Source: Cohnella xylanilytica (GTDB taxonomy: Bacteria; Bacillota; Bacilli; Paenibacillales; Paenibacillaceae). Taken from it: 64,000 nt of DNA. Made by a program: the position numbers and the translations under genes. Shown piece by piece: positions 7,830 through 16,060 of the stretch (position 1 is its first letter; each line of letters opens with the position of its first letter). The notes under the pieces were generated by a model that saw nothing but the letters and a program-made list of their open reading frames with translations, made no database searches and was not told where the DNA came from. Where the stretch lies: contig NZ_JACJVR010000077.1 of NCBI RefSeq assembly GCF_014212175.1, positions 1-64,000 of the forward strand, in the 5' to 3' direction.

Positions 7830-9404
7830 TTAGCGCGCCCGCTCTCCGATCCAATCCGCGATATCGTCGATCACCCGCTCATCGACGTTGGCCGGGCGGA
7901 GATAGCTCTGGATGCCGTCCTCAAGCTTGCCTTCCGTGAACAGGTGCGTCAGCTTCGGATACGAGCGGTACTCCACGTTCGCGCGTCCCGCGTAAACTTC
8001 CTTCCAGCCTTGCAGGCTCACAGCCGGCACCTGGAAGTCCTCTTCTCCCTGCAGCACGAGCATGTCGACGTCGCGCTTCTTCGCTTCCTCCGCCGGCTCG
8101 TAGCCGGCGATGTCGGCCCACCAGTACGCGTTGGGCGGCAATTGGAACGTCTGCGGCGGGTTCGCCGGATCGAAGCCCGGCTCCTTCACGAGCTTCAGCT
8201 GCTCGCGGTAGAAGGTCAGCTCCTCCGCCGAGATCATGCCTCCCAGCTCGGGATGATCGTACGACTCGATCTCCGAATAGCGCGGGTCGGCGCCGGCGAG
8301 CACGATCGCTCCGGCGAACCGCTTCTTCGCGTCGTCGCCCAGAATGCGCGGGATCATCCAGCCTCCCCGGCTGTGGCCGGCCGCGTAGACGCGCTTCGGA
8401 TCGATGGCCGGGTTGCGCGCGAGCAGCTCCGCGGCCAGCAGAGCGTTGTCCGCGAACTCGTCGTCGATCGTATAACGGTCCGACAACTGCACGAAGTGTT
8501 CGCGAGTCGTCTTCGGCATGCGCAGGACGGCGATCCCTTGGCCGGCGAGTCCGACGGCCAGGTCGCGGAACGGCTTCTGCGCGTAGACGGTGCTGTCCGC
8601 ATCCAGCTCGCCGTCGCCTTGAACGAGCACGACGGCCGGGAACGGTCCTTCGCCCGCGGGCAGCGTCAGAGTGCCTTGCACCGCATGATCCCCTTCGCCG
8701 ACGACGAGGGGCTGCTCCTTATAGGCTTCGGGACGGTCGTACGCCGGAGAACGGTAGCCGTCCACCCGCACCGTCGCGTACAGGTCGTCCACCTGGCCGT
8801 CGCCGTTCAGGCGGATCTCGACGTCGAAGGGCGCCGCCGGCCCTTGGAACGAGATGGTGACGGTCGTATGCACGGCGTCTGCGGCGACCGTTCCCCACGT
8901 CCTCGGGAAGGCGGCCAGCTGCCCGATCCATTGCCGCATCCACGCAGGAATCGCCGACTCCCGGAATCGCGCGTCGGCGAACGAATAGGCCGATTCCATG
9001 TCCCCGTTCTGAAGCCGGGTCAGGAACGCGTTCGCCCGGGTGACCGCGTCCGCGGCAGAGAGCTCCGGCTTGCCGTCCGGCGACCACGAAGCCTCGATGC
9101 CCAGCGTCCGACGCAGCGCCTCCTGCGTGATATACACGGTACTTTCGCGAGAGGAGATGCCCTCATCCGTCAGGCGGTAACGGATCGTCTCGGCCCCCTT
9201 GTCCACTTCGATCGTCCGTTCCTTCGAGTCCCAGCGGACCGGCATTCCGATCCACTCGCCCAGCTTGCGCAGCAGAATCTCCTTCGCGACGGAGGCGGCC
9301 TGGGCGTCGCCGGCCGCCCGAACGGCGGGCGCGGCAACGGCCAGGGTGCCGGTCGCGGCGATCGCGGCGGCCAGAGATATCGCGAGCATGCGATTGATTT
9401 TCAT
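7830..9404 (-). CDS. Secreted alpha/beta hydrolase with N-terminal regulatory domains
   Basis: Extracellular esterase or peptidase-like enzyme with unknown substrate. After a signal peptide (hydrophobic to about residue 30, AxA-type end) comes a short region resembling the copper-amine-oxidase-like stalk domain common in Paenibacillaceae (WDSKERTIEV). A DUF3887-like domain follows (AVTRANAFLTRLQNGDMESAYSF...). The C-terminal alpha/beta hydrolase has the nucleophile elbow GHSRGG (Ser about 346), a likely acid in LQGEEDFQVP and the histidine in KLTHLF. I start at ATG 9404 (MKINRML), which opens the signal peptide, rather than at the longer frame from 9443. A GAGGGG site lies about 12 bases upstream. 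Monocistronic and divergent from nothing recognisable upstream. Confidence 0.82.
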   Translation of the reverse strand: MKINRMLAISLAAAIAATGTLAVAAPAVRAAGDAQAASVAKEILLRKLGEWIGMPVRWDSKERTIEVDKGAETIRYRLTDEGISSRESTVYITQEALRRTLGIEASWSPDGKPELSAADAVTRANAFLTRLQNGDMESAYSFADARFRESAIPAWMRQWIGQLAAFPRTWGTVAADAVHTTVTISFQGPAAPFDVEIRLNGDGQVDDLYATVRVDGYRSPAYDRPEAYKEQPLVVGEGDHAVQGTLTLPAGEGPFPAVVLVQGDGELDADSTVYAQKPFRDLAVGLAGQGIAVLRMPKTTREHFVQLSDRYTIDDEFADNALLAAELLARNPAIDPKRVYAAGHSRGGWMIPRILGDDAKKRFAGAIVLAGADPRYSEIESYDHPELGGMISAEELTFYREQLKLVKEPGFDPANPPQTFQLPPNAYWWADIAGYEPAEEAKKRDVDMLVLQGEEDFQVPAVSLQGWKEVYAGRANVEYRSYPKLTHLFTEGKLEDGIQSYLRPANVDERVIDDIADWIGERAR

Positions 9405-9538
9405 AGAATAGCGTTCCCCTCTCGGCTTGATGGACCCTTCCATTCGAACGTCCGGATAGAATCATAGCGCGCCGAGTTTAAGGGCGAGGGGAGATGGCGG
9501 TTAAAATCGGTTTAAAAAAACGGAGTCGGAAGCGCCGT

Positions 9539-11251
9539 TCAGCGAGTCTTCCCCAGCGAGGCGTACCATTCGTTCACCTCGTCGGTCATCTTGTCGCCGC
9601 CCAGCTCGTGCCACCGGGCGACGACGCGGTCGAAGCCGGACAGCGGCTCCTGCCCGTAGACGATCTTGAGCATCGCGTCGTGGAGCAGCTCGTCGAGGGC
9701 GTCGCCGATTCGCTCCATCGTCGGCGTCGGCGCGCCGGTGAAGGCGTCCGTCTTGTAGACGGAGGGGTTGCTCTCGACGATCTTCCAGCCCTTCAGCTCC
9801 TGCGGCGTGCGCAGCAGCTTGTTCTTGACGTCGTACGGCGTCTGGCCGGACGCGCCGCGGTTGATGCGGGCGATCGACTCGCTGAGCAGGTTCGGGACCG
9901 AGGGCAGAGACAGGCTCAGCAGATACTTCTGGGGGTCCGCCAGACCGCCCGGCGCCTCGCTGTCCCGGAACGTCAGCTTGCCGTTCACGTTGGCGTAGTC
10001 GTAGCCCTCGGCGATGCCCCAGCGATACGGCGAGCCGGGAGGCGGATCGACGAAGTTGTCGTAGACGAAGTTCATATAGTCGAAGAAAATCTCGGGATTC
10101 GCCATCTCCGCGTTGATGGCGATCGCGCCGAATTCCGGGGGCGTGCCGCGCGTCCCGGACAGGCCGCTCGGGCCGACGGGGATCGGGTACGCGTCGAACC
10201 TGGCGTCCGGCACGTTCAAGGTCACGTCCCCGAGCGGCCAGCCGGCGGCCCACAGCGGCGCCACGATCATGCCGGCCTTGCCCTGCTTCCAGGCTTCCGT
10301 CGCCTGGACCTCGTCAAGAATCTCGGCATCCTTCGGCACGTAGCCGCGCTCCATCCAGCGCTTGAGCGTCTCCAGTCCCTGCCGGACGCTCGGCTGGACC
10401 GAGCCGTACGACAGCTTCCCGTCCGCGCCTTCGTTCCAGATGTCCGGCATCTCCCCGTAGGCTCCGAACACGAAGCCGGCATCCGACATCCAGGAGAAAA
10501 ACGAGTTTTTGAGACTGACGCTAATCCCGTAGGTGTCGTCTATGCCGTTGCCGTCCGGGTCCCCACGGACGAAGGCGTCCATGACGGACTCCATTTCCTC
10601 GAGGGTGGACGGCGCCTTCAGGCCGAGCTTGTCGAGCCAGTCCTGACGGATGTACAGCACCTCGTTCGAATTCATCTTGCCGTCGAGGATCGGCACGGCC
10701 ATCTTCTTGCCGTTGATCGTATACGGCTCCCATGCCTCGGGCGCCTGCGCCATGGCCGCCTTCCACTTCGGCGAGGCATACCGCTCGAAGAGGGGGCCGA
10801 CGTCGCGGAAGGCGCCGGAGCGCAGCAGAGGATACAAATTTTGCCCGCCCTTGAACGAGACGATGTCGGGAAGCGGCTGACCGGTGGCGATCGAGGTGTT
10901 CAGCTTGTTGATGTAGACGTCCTCGTCCCCGGTCGTCGTCCACAGATAGTTCACCCGGATGCCGAGCTGGTCCTCGAACAGCCGGTTCAACACGTTGTTT
11001 TCCAGATCCTCGCCGTTCTTGAACTTGATGTCCGGGTACAGATGCCCGACGGTCGTCAGGACGGCGGGAGGTACGTATTTGCCCCCGACGAACGAGGGGG
11101 GCCGTCCCGCGGATTCGGGCTCCGCCTCCGGCCGGTCGGGGCTTCCCGTCTGATTCTCCCAATAGAGGAAGGAGAACGTCATGACGACGACGAACAGGAC
11201 GATCGCGAGGCCGAACAGCCCCGTCTGCTTCAGCCATCTCCAGCCCCTCAT
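9539..11251 (-). CDS. Membrane-anchored extracellular solute-binding protein (family 1, LplA/YtcQ type)
   Basis: Family-1 sugar-binding fold: GEDLENNVLNRLFEDQLGIRV, TGQPLPDIVSF and DPDGNGIDDTYGISV are typical of the long Paenibacillus lipoproteins. Unusually it has no lipobox cysteine. Residues about 11-31 are instead an uncleaved-looking hydrophobic anchor (GLFGLAIVLFVVVMTFSFLYW). The start ATG 11251 overlaps the stop of the kinase gene as ATGA, with GGGAGGG 9 bases upstream, so translation is probably coupled. There are no permease genes in the unit (yesN-like, yesM-like, this gene). I infer that it is the ligand-sensing partner of the two-component system rather than a transport receptor. 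Confidence 0.85.
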   Translation of the reverse strand: MRGWRWLKQTGLFGLAIVLFVVVMTFSFLYWENQTGSPDRPEAEPESAGRPPSFVGGKYVPPAVLTTVGHLYPDIKFKNGEDLENNVLNRLFEDQLGIRVNYLWTTTGDEDVYINKLNTSIATGQPLPDIVSFKGGQNLYPLLRSGAFRDVGPLFERYASPKWKAAMAQAPEAWEPYTINGKKMAVPILDGKMNSNEVLYIRQDWLDKLGLKAPSTLEEMESVMDAFVRGDPDGNGIDDTYGISVSLKNSFFSWMSDAGFVFGAYGEMPDIWNEGADGKLSYGSVQPSVRQGLETLKRWMERGYVPKDAEILDEVQATEAWKQGKAGMIVAPLWAAGWPLGDVTLNVPDARFDAYPIPVGPSGLSGTRGTPPEFGAIAINAEMANPEIFFDYMNFVYDNFVDPPPGSPYRWGIAEGYDYANVNGKLTFRDSEAPGGLADPQKYLLSLSLPSVPNLLSESIARINRGASGQTPYDVKNKLLRTPQELKGWKIVESNPSVYKTDAFTGAPTPTMERIGDALDELLHDAMLKIVYGQEPLSGFDRVVARWHELGGDKMTDEVNEWYASLGKTR

Positions 11252-13005
11252 GACCCCGTTCCCTCCCGTTCCCGGACGATTCGCCATCTCAGCGTGACCT
11301 TCAGTCCGCCCAGCTCCCCGTTCTTCAGCTCCATATGGGCGTCCGGGCCGAGCAGCGAGTTCAGTCGCTCGTACACATTGTGCAGGGCCCAGGCGGTGTT
11401 CTCGTCCGTGCCGTAGTAGATGGCGTTGCGGAGCGCGCCGAGCCGTCCGGGCTCGACGCCGCGGCCGTTGTCCGCCACGCTTAGCTCGCAGGAATCCCCG
11501 TCGGCGCGGCCCGCGATCCGAATGTCTCCGACCTTGCGCAGCGGCTCGATGCCGTGCAGGATGGCGTTCTCCGCGAGCGGCTGCAGCAGCAGCCGAGGCA
11601 CCTGAAGATCGAGCAGCCGCTCCTCGACGTCGATGGAGAAGACGAAGCGGTCCATCTGCAGGCTCTGGATCGTCAGGTACAGCCGGACGAGCTCGAGCTC
11701 CTCCCGCAGCGTCGTGAACGTATTCTCGAACTTGATGGATTGGCGGAAGTAGCGGCTTAAGCTCATGGACATGTCAATGACGGCCTGCTTCTCGTCGAGC
11801 TCGGCCATGCTCTTGATGAACGCGAGCGAGTTGTACAGGAAGTGCGGCTGGATCTGGGAGTGGAGCTGCCGCAGCTTCGCCTCCTTGGAGCGGATTTGCT
11901 CCATGTACACCTTTTCGATCAACTCTTTAATCTCTCGGGACATCTCGTTGAAGCGGTCGAACAGGTAGACGAACTCGTCGTTGCTCTCCTGGCGCAGCGT
12001 AATCGTATATTGGCCGGACGTGATCTTCTTGACGCCCCAGATCAGCTTGCGGATCGGAATCTGCACGTCCCGGTAGAGAAGCAGGGCGAGCAGGATGCTG
12101 AACAGAAGCAAGAAGACGCTGGAAAAGTAGTAGAGTCGCTGATTGGCGTAGATCGGGTCCAGCACCTCGCCTATCGGGGTGTAGTCCGCGACGTACCAGT
12201 CTTTGAAGTTGCCCAGCGCGGAGAAGTTGACGAGGTAGTGCTCGCCGCCCAGCCGAATAAGCCGGTTGCCGCTTTTCTCCTCCCCGACTTGAAGCCGCCG
12301 GGTCAGCTCGCGGATGAACGGGAGCTTCTCCGCGTCGCCAGCCAGCACGTCTCCGGCCGCCGAGAACAGCACCGGACCGTTGTCGTTCGTCCCCTTGGCC
12401 CGGTCCAGGTAGTCGAGCACGTTCTTCGTATCGATCCGGGCTTTGACGACATAGGACACCTCGTTCGGGTCGAAGCGGAACGTGTACGGATGCGCCAGAT
12501 AATACGTCAAGTACGCGCCGCCGTCCGTCCGTTCGTACTGCCAATACGGGCGGAAGTGCGTCTCCAGGTACAGATCGCTCGGCTTGTCCGACGAGGGCGA
12601 AGAGGACGAAGAGGACGAAGAGGACGGCGAGGAGAAGGCGGAGCTGTCCTCCGCATAGAGAACCGTGAATTCGGCGTTCCAATTGTTCAGCGCGTGCAGC
12701 AGGTTCAGCTTGTCCGACACCCGCAGCTTCAGCTTGTTCAGCTCGAAGTCCCCTTCCAGGAAGGAAGGGGTCGCGAGCAGCCTCAAGTCCTTGTCGAGCA
12801 CGAGAAAATCGCTGAAGGACGATATTTTGGACAAATTGTTGTCGATGTCGCCGGCCAGGAAGGTGAGCTCGTTCAGCTTCACGCGCTGGATCTCCTGCTT
12901 GATGAGCCGCACGCTGGAGCGGTTCGTCAAGTAGTACAACAGCAGCGTGGAGACGAGCAGCAGGCAGATGACGAGCACAATTTTGGTGAAAATCGTAAGC
13001 TTCAT
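11248..13005 (-). CDS. YesM-type sensor histidine kinase
   Basis: Two membrane segments (about 7-25 and 290-312) flank a large extracellular sensor domain, followed by HAMP, a His_kinase domain (QIQPHFLYNSLAFIKSM, phosphoacceptor His about 388) and a HATPase domain (NGRGVEPG). 585 residues is normal for the family. Partner of the AraC-type response regulator encoded 18 bases upstream. The sensor domain contains a serine-rich low-complexity insert coded by an in-frame 9-bp tandem repeat near 12600. A family trait is that such kinases respond to extracellular oligosaccharides, often via a binding protein. The next gene supplies one. Confidence 0.92.
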   Translation of the reverse strand: MKLTIFTKIVLVICLLLVSTLLLYYLTNRSSVRLIKQEIQRVKLNELTFLAGDIDNNLSKISSFSDFLVLDKDLRLLATPSFLEGDFELNKLKLRVSDKLNLLHALNNWNAEFTVLYAEDSSAFSSPSSSSSSSSSPSSDKPSDLYLETHFRPYWQYERTDGGAYLTYYLAHPYTFRFDPNEVSYVVKARIDTKNVLDYLDRAKGTNDNGPVLFSAAGDVLAGDAEKLPFIRELTRRLQVGEEKSGNRLIRLGGEHYLVNFSALGNFKDWYVADYTPIGEVLDPIYANQRLYYFSSVFLLLFSILLALLLYRDVQIPIRKLIWGVKKITSGQYTITLRQESNDEFVYLFDRFNEMSREIKELIEKVYMEQIRSKEAKLRQLHSQIQPHFLYNSLAFIKSMAELDEKQAVIDMSMSLSRYFRQSIKFENTFTTLREELELVRLYLTIQSLQMDRFVFSIDVEERLLDLQVPRLLLQPLAENAILHGIEPLRKVGDIRIAGRADGDSCELSVADNGRGVEPGRLGALRNAIYYGTDENTAWALHNVYERLNSLLGPDAHMELKNGELGGLKVTLRWRIVREREGTGS

Positions 13006-13023
13006 GCGAGTGTCCCCGTTCGG

Positions 13024-14661
13024 TCAGGAGGATTGGTGGCGGAAGTCTTGGGGCGTCAGTCCGTAATGCTCCTTGAACAGCTTGATGAAGTATTGCGGCT
13101 TGTGGTAGCCGATCGCCGACGCGACGTCGCTGACCTTGAGCTCCGGCCGCTCGATCAGCATCTCCCTCGCGCGCTGCATGCGCGCCTTGTACAGATATTC
13201 GCTGATGTTCTCGCCCGTCTTGCTCTTGAACAGGGAAGACAGATACGCCGGATGCAGGCCGACGTGGTCCGCCGCCGTCTGCAGCGTGGCGTCCGCCAGC
13301 CGATCGGCGATGAACTGCCGGACCTTCCGAATAAGCGCCGCCTGCTCGTTGTTCCATTCGCTCTTGGTCATCTCCCGCAGCCGCTCGAGCGAGTGCGCGA
13401 CCCAGTCCTGCAGCTGGCGCATATGGCGGAAGCGGCTCGCGTCGCCGGCCTTGTCCGGGTCCGCCGGGAGAATGTCGTGCAGGCTGAACCCGTTCTTGTG
13501 GGCGAAGAAGCTGAAGGCGCCCATCGCGTGATAATACAGCTCGAGCAGCGTCTCCCGCGACTCCATCCGCTTGTCCGTCACCTCCTGGAAGATGACGTCC
13601 CACTTGGCGGAGATCGCCTCCCACCGGCCGATCTCGAACAGCTGGATGAGCGAGGGCGACTCGTACAGGCTGTGGATGCGATAAGGCATCTCGGGCGCGG
13701 CGGCGTCCCGCAGGCGGATGAACAGATCCGTCTCGCCGCCGAGATGGCGGGCGAATACGGCCAGAGAGTCCCGGTACGTCCCGCGCAGGCCGCTCGCCAT
13801 CGCCTGCCACGGGCTCACGACGATCGAGATGCCGAGTTTGAGAAAATGCCTTACGTGATGCTGGAGCCTGGAAGCCAGATGCTCGAGCGACTGCTGCCGG
13901 GCGCGCTCCGGGTCGGGCTCCTGCGCCAGCCAGGACTCCTCCCGCGGCTTGAGGACGAACACTTCATGCTCGTACGCGTCGCGGCCGTGCCAGACGTGGA
14001 ACGAATCCGCGAACGTCTCCTCCGCGATGTTGACGACGGCCGAGGCGAGCAGCGACTGGTCCTGCCAGTTCAGCTCCTCCGCGGACGAATCGATGCGAAG
14101 GAGGCACATCGCCGTCCGGTCCCCCGGACGGAACGGAAGCTGGTAATAGGCCAGCTTCTCCTCGAGCTGCCCGGGCGGCAGCCTTCGCCCCTGCAGCAGA
14201 TCCATCAGCAGCTTCTCGCGGAACAGCGGCATGTGCTCGCGCACCAAGCTCATCGCCTTCTGCTGCTTGCCCCGCTCGTCCCACTCGAGGCGGAGAGCTT
14301 CCGTCAGCCGGCGCACCATGCCGGCCAGCTCCTCATGGTCGACCGGCTTGAGCAGATAGCCGTCGACCTGCTGCCGGATCGCCTCCTGCGCGTAATCCCA
14401 CTCGCCGTAGCCCGACAGCAGAATGCTCTTGAAGTGCTTGTCGAATTTCTTGATCTGCCCGATCAGCTCGAGGCCGGAGATGCCGGGCATGCGAATATCG
14501 GTGAGGAGGATATCGACGGGGTAGCTCTTGCAGAACTCGAGCGCCTCTTCGCCGGACAACGCCTTGTGGACCTTGCCGATGCCGAGCGCCTCCCAGGGCA
14601 TATTGCGTTCGAGACTGTCCACGAGGTGCGAATGGTCGTCGACGATTAGCAGATCATACAT
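13024..14661 (-). CDS. YesN-type response regulator, receiver plus AraC DNA-binding domain
   Basis: Receiver domain at the N-terminus (LLIVDDH with the acidic pair, phosphoacceptor in ILLTDIRMPG at about 55, LLSGYGEW, LLKPVD), a central region of about 300 residues, and a C-terminal AraC/XylS pair of helix-turn-helix motifs (HVGLHPAYLSSLFKSKTGENISEYL and IGYHKPQYFIKLFKEHYGLTPQDFR). I start at ATG 14661 (MYDLLIVDD), 9 bases after a GGGGG-rich site. The longer frame to 14697 has no better signal. First gene of the sensor unit. The likely targets are the adjacent divergent GH31 and ABC operons, where a matching direct repeat is seen at 17714-17743. Confidence 0.92.
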   Translation of the reverse strand: MYDLLIVDDHSHLVDSLERNMPWEALGIGKVHKALSGEEALEFCKSYPVDILLTDIRMPGISGLELIGQIKKFDKHFKSILLSGYGEWDYAQEAIRQQVDGYLLKPVDHEELAGMVRRLTEALRLEWDERGKQQKAMSLVREHMPLFREKLLMDLLQGRRLPPGQLEEKLAYYQLPFRPGDRTAMCLLRIDSSAEELNWQDQSLLASAVVNIAEETFADSFHVWHGRDAYEHEVFVLKPREESWLAQEPDPERARQQSLEHLASRLQHHVRHFLKLGISIVVSPWQAMASGLRGTYRDSLAVFARHLGGETDLFIRLRDAAAPEMPYRIHSLYESPSLIQLFEIGRWEAISAKWDVIFQEVTDKRMESRETLLELYYHAMGAFSFFAHKNGFSLHDILPADPDKAGDASRFRHMRQLQDWVAHSLERLREMTKSEWNNEQAALIRKVRQFIADRLADATLQTAADHVGLHPAYLSSLFKSKTGENISEYLYKARMQRAREMLIERPELKVSDVASAIGYHKPQYFIKLFKEHYGLTPQDFRHQSS

Positions 14662-14701
14662 GCAATATTCCCCCGATCCGTCTTCGACTCGTTGCAAGAT
14701 C

Positions 14702-14729
14702 GGCGCATCCCCGCTTCGGGAGATGCGCC
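14702..14729 (-). terminator. Hairpin after the oxidoreductase gene, possible weak terminator
   Basis: GGCGCATC and GATGCGCC form a perfect eight-pair stem around a 12-base loop, 37 bases past the stop at 14766. No T run follows on either strand, so it may be an RNA-stability or processing element, or part of the yesN-like promoter region. Confidence 0.4.
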
Positions 14730-14765
14730 TTCGTTCTTCTCATTATCCGATGAATCCGGGGCTTG

Positions 14766-16046
14766 TCAATCGCTTGCCGCGTCCGCCAGAAGCGCGGCCT
14801 TGTATTCGCGCATGTCGACGACGGCGCCTTGGCTAAGCCGCGACGTCTCGGCGGCGAAGGCCATCAGGTGGCTCTCCAGCGAAGCCTGGGCGGAGGTGAG
14901 GGTGCCGCTGTAATTGCCCTCCCGAAGATCGGACAGGAACCGGCGCATGATTCCCTCGTCGCCGCCCTGATGTCCGACCGCGCCCGTGAACGTGCTTATG
15001 ACGCTGCGCTCGCCGTTCGCGAATTCGAACAGATCGATCTCCTCCTTCAGGAGATCGCCGCGAATCTCTCCCTTGGTCCCCATAATCTGCACGATGCGGT
15101 TGATGTCGCGCGTGAACCCGCACATGCTGAACATCGCCGTCGCCCCGCCGGCGAACTCCATGTTCACGACCTGGTGATCGACGACGTTGTTGTCCGTCCG
15201 GTAGACGCAGCGCCCGTAGGGGCCGCGCCGAATGGCGTCCATCCGGTTCTCCTCCGTCGGCGGGGTGGCGATGAGCGCGGCGAAAGGATTGTCCTCGACC
15301 GGCTGCATGTAGAAGCGGGGCGCCGAGTAGGGGCAGGCCGCTTCGACGGCGCAGCCGTCCGTGCACCGCTCGGTCGAGCCGGCCGGAGCCTCGCCGGTCC
15401 GGAAGTGCTTCAGCGAGCCGAACGAGCTGATCCGCTCGCACTCGGCGTCGACCAGCCAGCGGATCAGGTCCATGTCGTGGCAGGACTTGGCGAGAATCAT
15501 CGGGCTGGACAACCGGTCGTTGCGCCAGTTGCCCCGGACGAAGCTGTGCGCGTAGTGCAGGTAGCCGACGTTCTCGTTGTGCTGGATCGACACGACCTCC
15601 CCGATCGCGCCTTCGGCCAGCAAGCTCTTGAGCCGCTGCCAGAAGGGAGCGTAGCGGGAGACGTGGCAGATGGAGAGCAGCAGACCCGCCCGGACGGCCG
15701 CTTCCGCCATCCGCACGCATTCGAGCGGATCGTTCGACATCGGCTTCTCCAGCAGCACGTGGTATCCGCGCTCCAGCGCCGCCATCGTCGGCTCGAAGTG
15801 CATCCGGTCCTGGGTGCAGATCAGAACGGCGTCGCACAGCCGCGGCTGCCCGAGCAGCTTCTCCCAGGAGTCGTACAGCTGCGACTCGGCCAGGCCGAAC
15901 TGCGCCGCGGCTTCGGCCCGCCGCGCCGCGTCCGGCTCGGCGACCGCGACGAGCTCGGCCTCTTCCGGATGGAGGCGCACGTAGGGCGCGTAGCTGAGCA
16001 GCCCGCGGGCGCCGGCGCCGATCAGGGCCAGCTTTATTTTTTTCAT
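14766..16046 (-). CDS. Gfo/Idh/MocA family NAD(P)-dependent oxidoreductase
   Basis: 426-residue sugar or cyclitol dehydrogenase. N-terminal Rossmann fold (KLALIGAGARG), the EKP motif in HVLLEKPMS near residue 98 that supplies the catalytic lysine region, and the C-terminal Gfo/Idh domain. It carries the cysteine cluster CTDGCAVEAACPYSA near 230, found in a Paenibacillaceae subgroup. Start ATG 16046 (MKKIKLALIG) is 8 bases after GGGAG. An open frame extending further upstream is not real because it runs into the GH31 gene. 14 bases downstream of the GH31 gene and surely in its operon. The likely substrate is a sugar released by that enzyme, which is inference. Confidence 0.9.
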   Translation of the reverse strand: MKKIKLALIGAGARGLLSYAPYVRLHPEEAELVAVAEPDAARRAEAAAQFGLAESQLYDSWEKLLGQPRLCDAVLICTQDRMHFEPTMAALERGYHVLLEKPMSNDPLECVRMAEAAVRAGLLLSICHVSRYAPFWQRLKSLLAEGAIGEVVSIQHNENVGYLHYAHSFVRGNWRNDRLSSPMILAKSCHDMDLIRWLVDAECERISSFGSLKHFRTGEAPAGSTERCTDGCAVEAACPYSAPRFYMQPVEDNPFAALIATPPTEENRMDAIRRGPYGRCVYRTDNNVVDHQVVNMEFAGGATAMFSMCGFTRDINRIVQIMGTKGEIRGDLLKEEIDLFEFANGERSVISTFTGAVGHQGGDEGIMRRFLSDLREGNYSGTLTSAQASLESHLMAFAAETSRLSQGAVVDMREYKAALLADAASD

Positions 16047-16060
16047 AGAGTTCGCTCCCT

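Noticed and set aside
11842-14649. 935-codon plus-strand open frame across the YesM/YesN genes
   Set aside because: Shadow frame; no ribosome site, no motif, and it spans two well-supported minus-strand genes.
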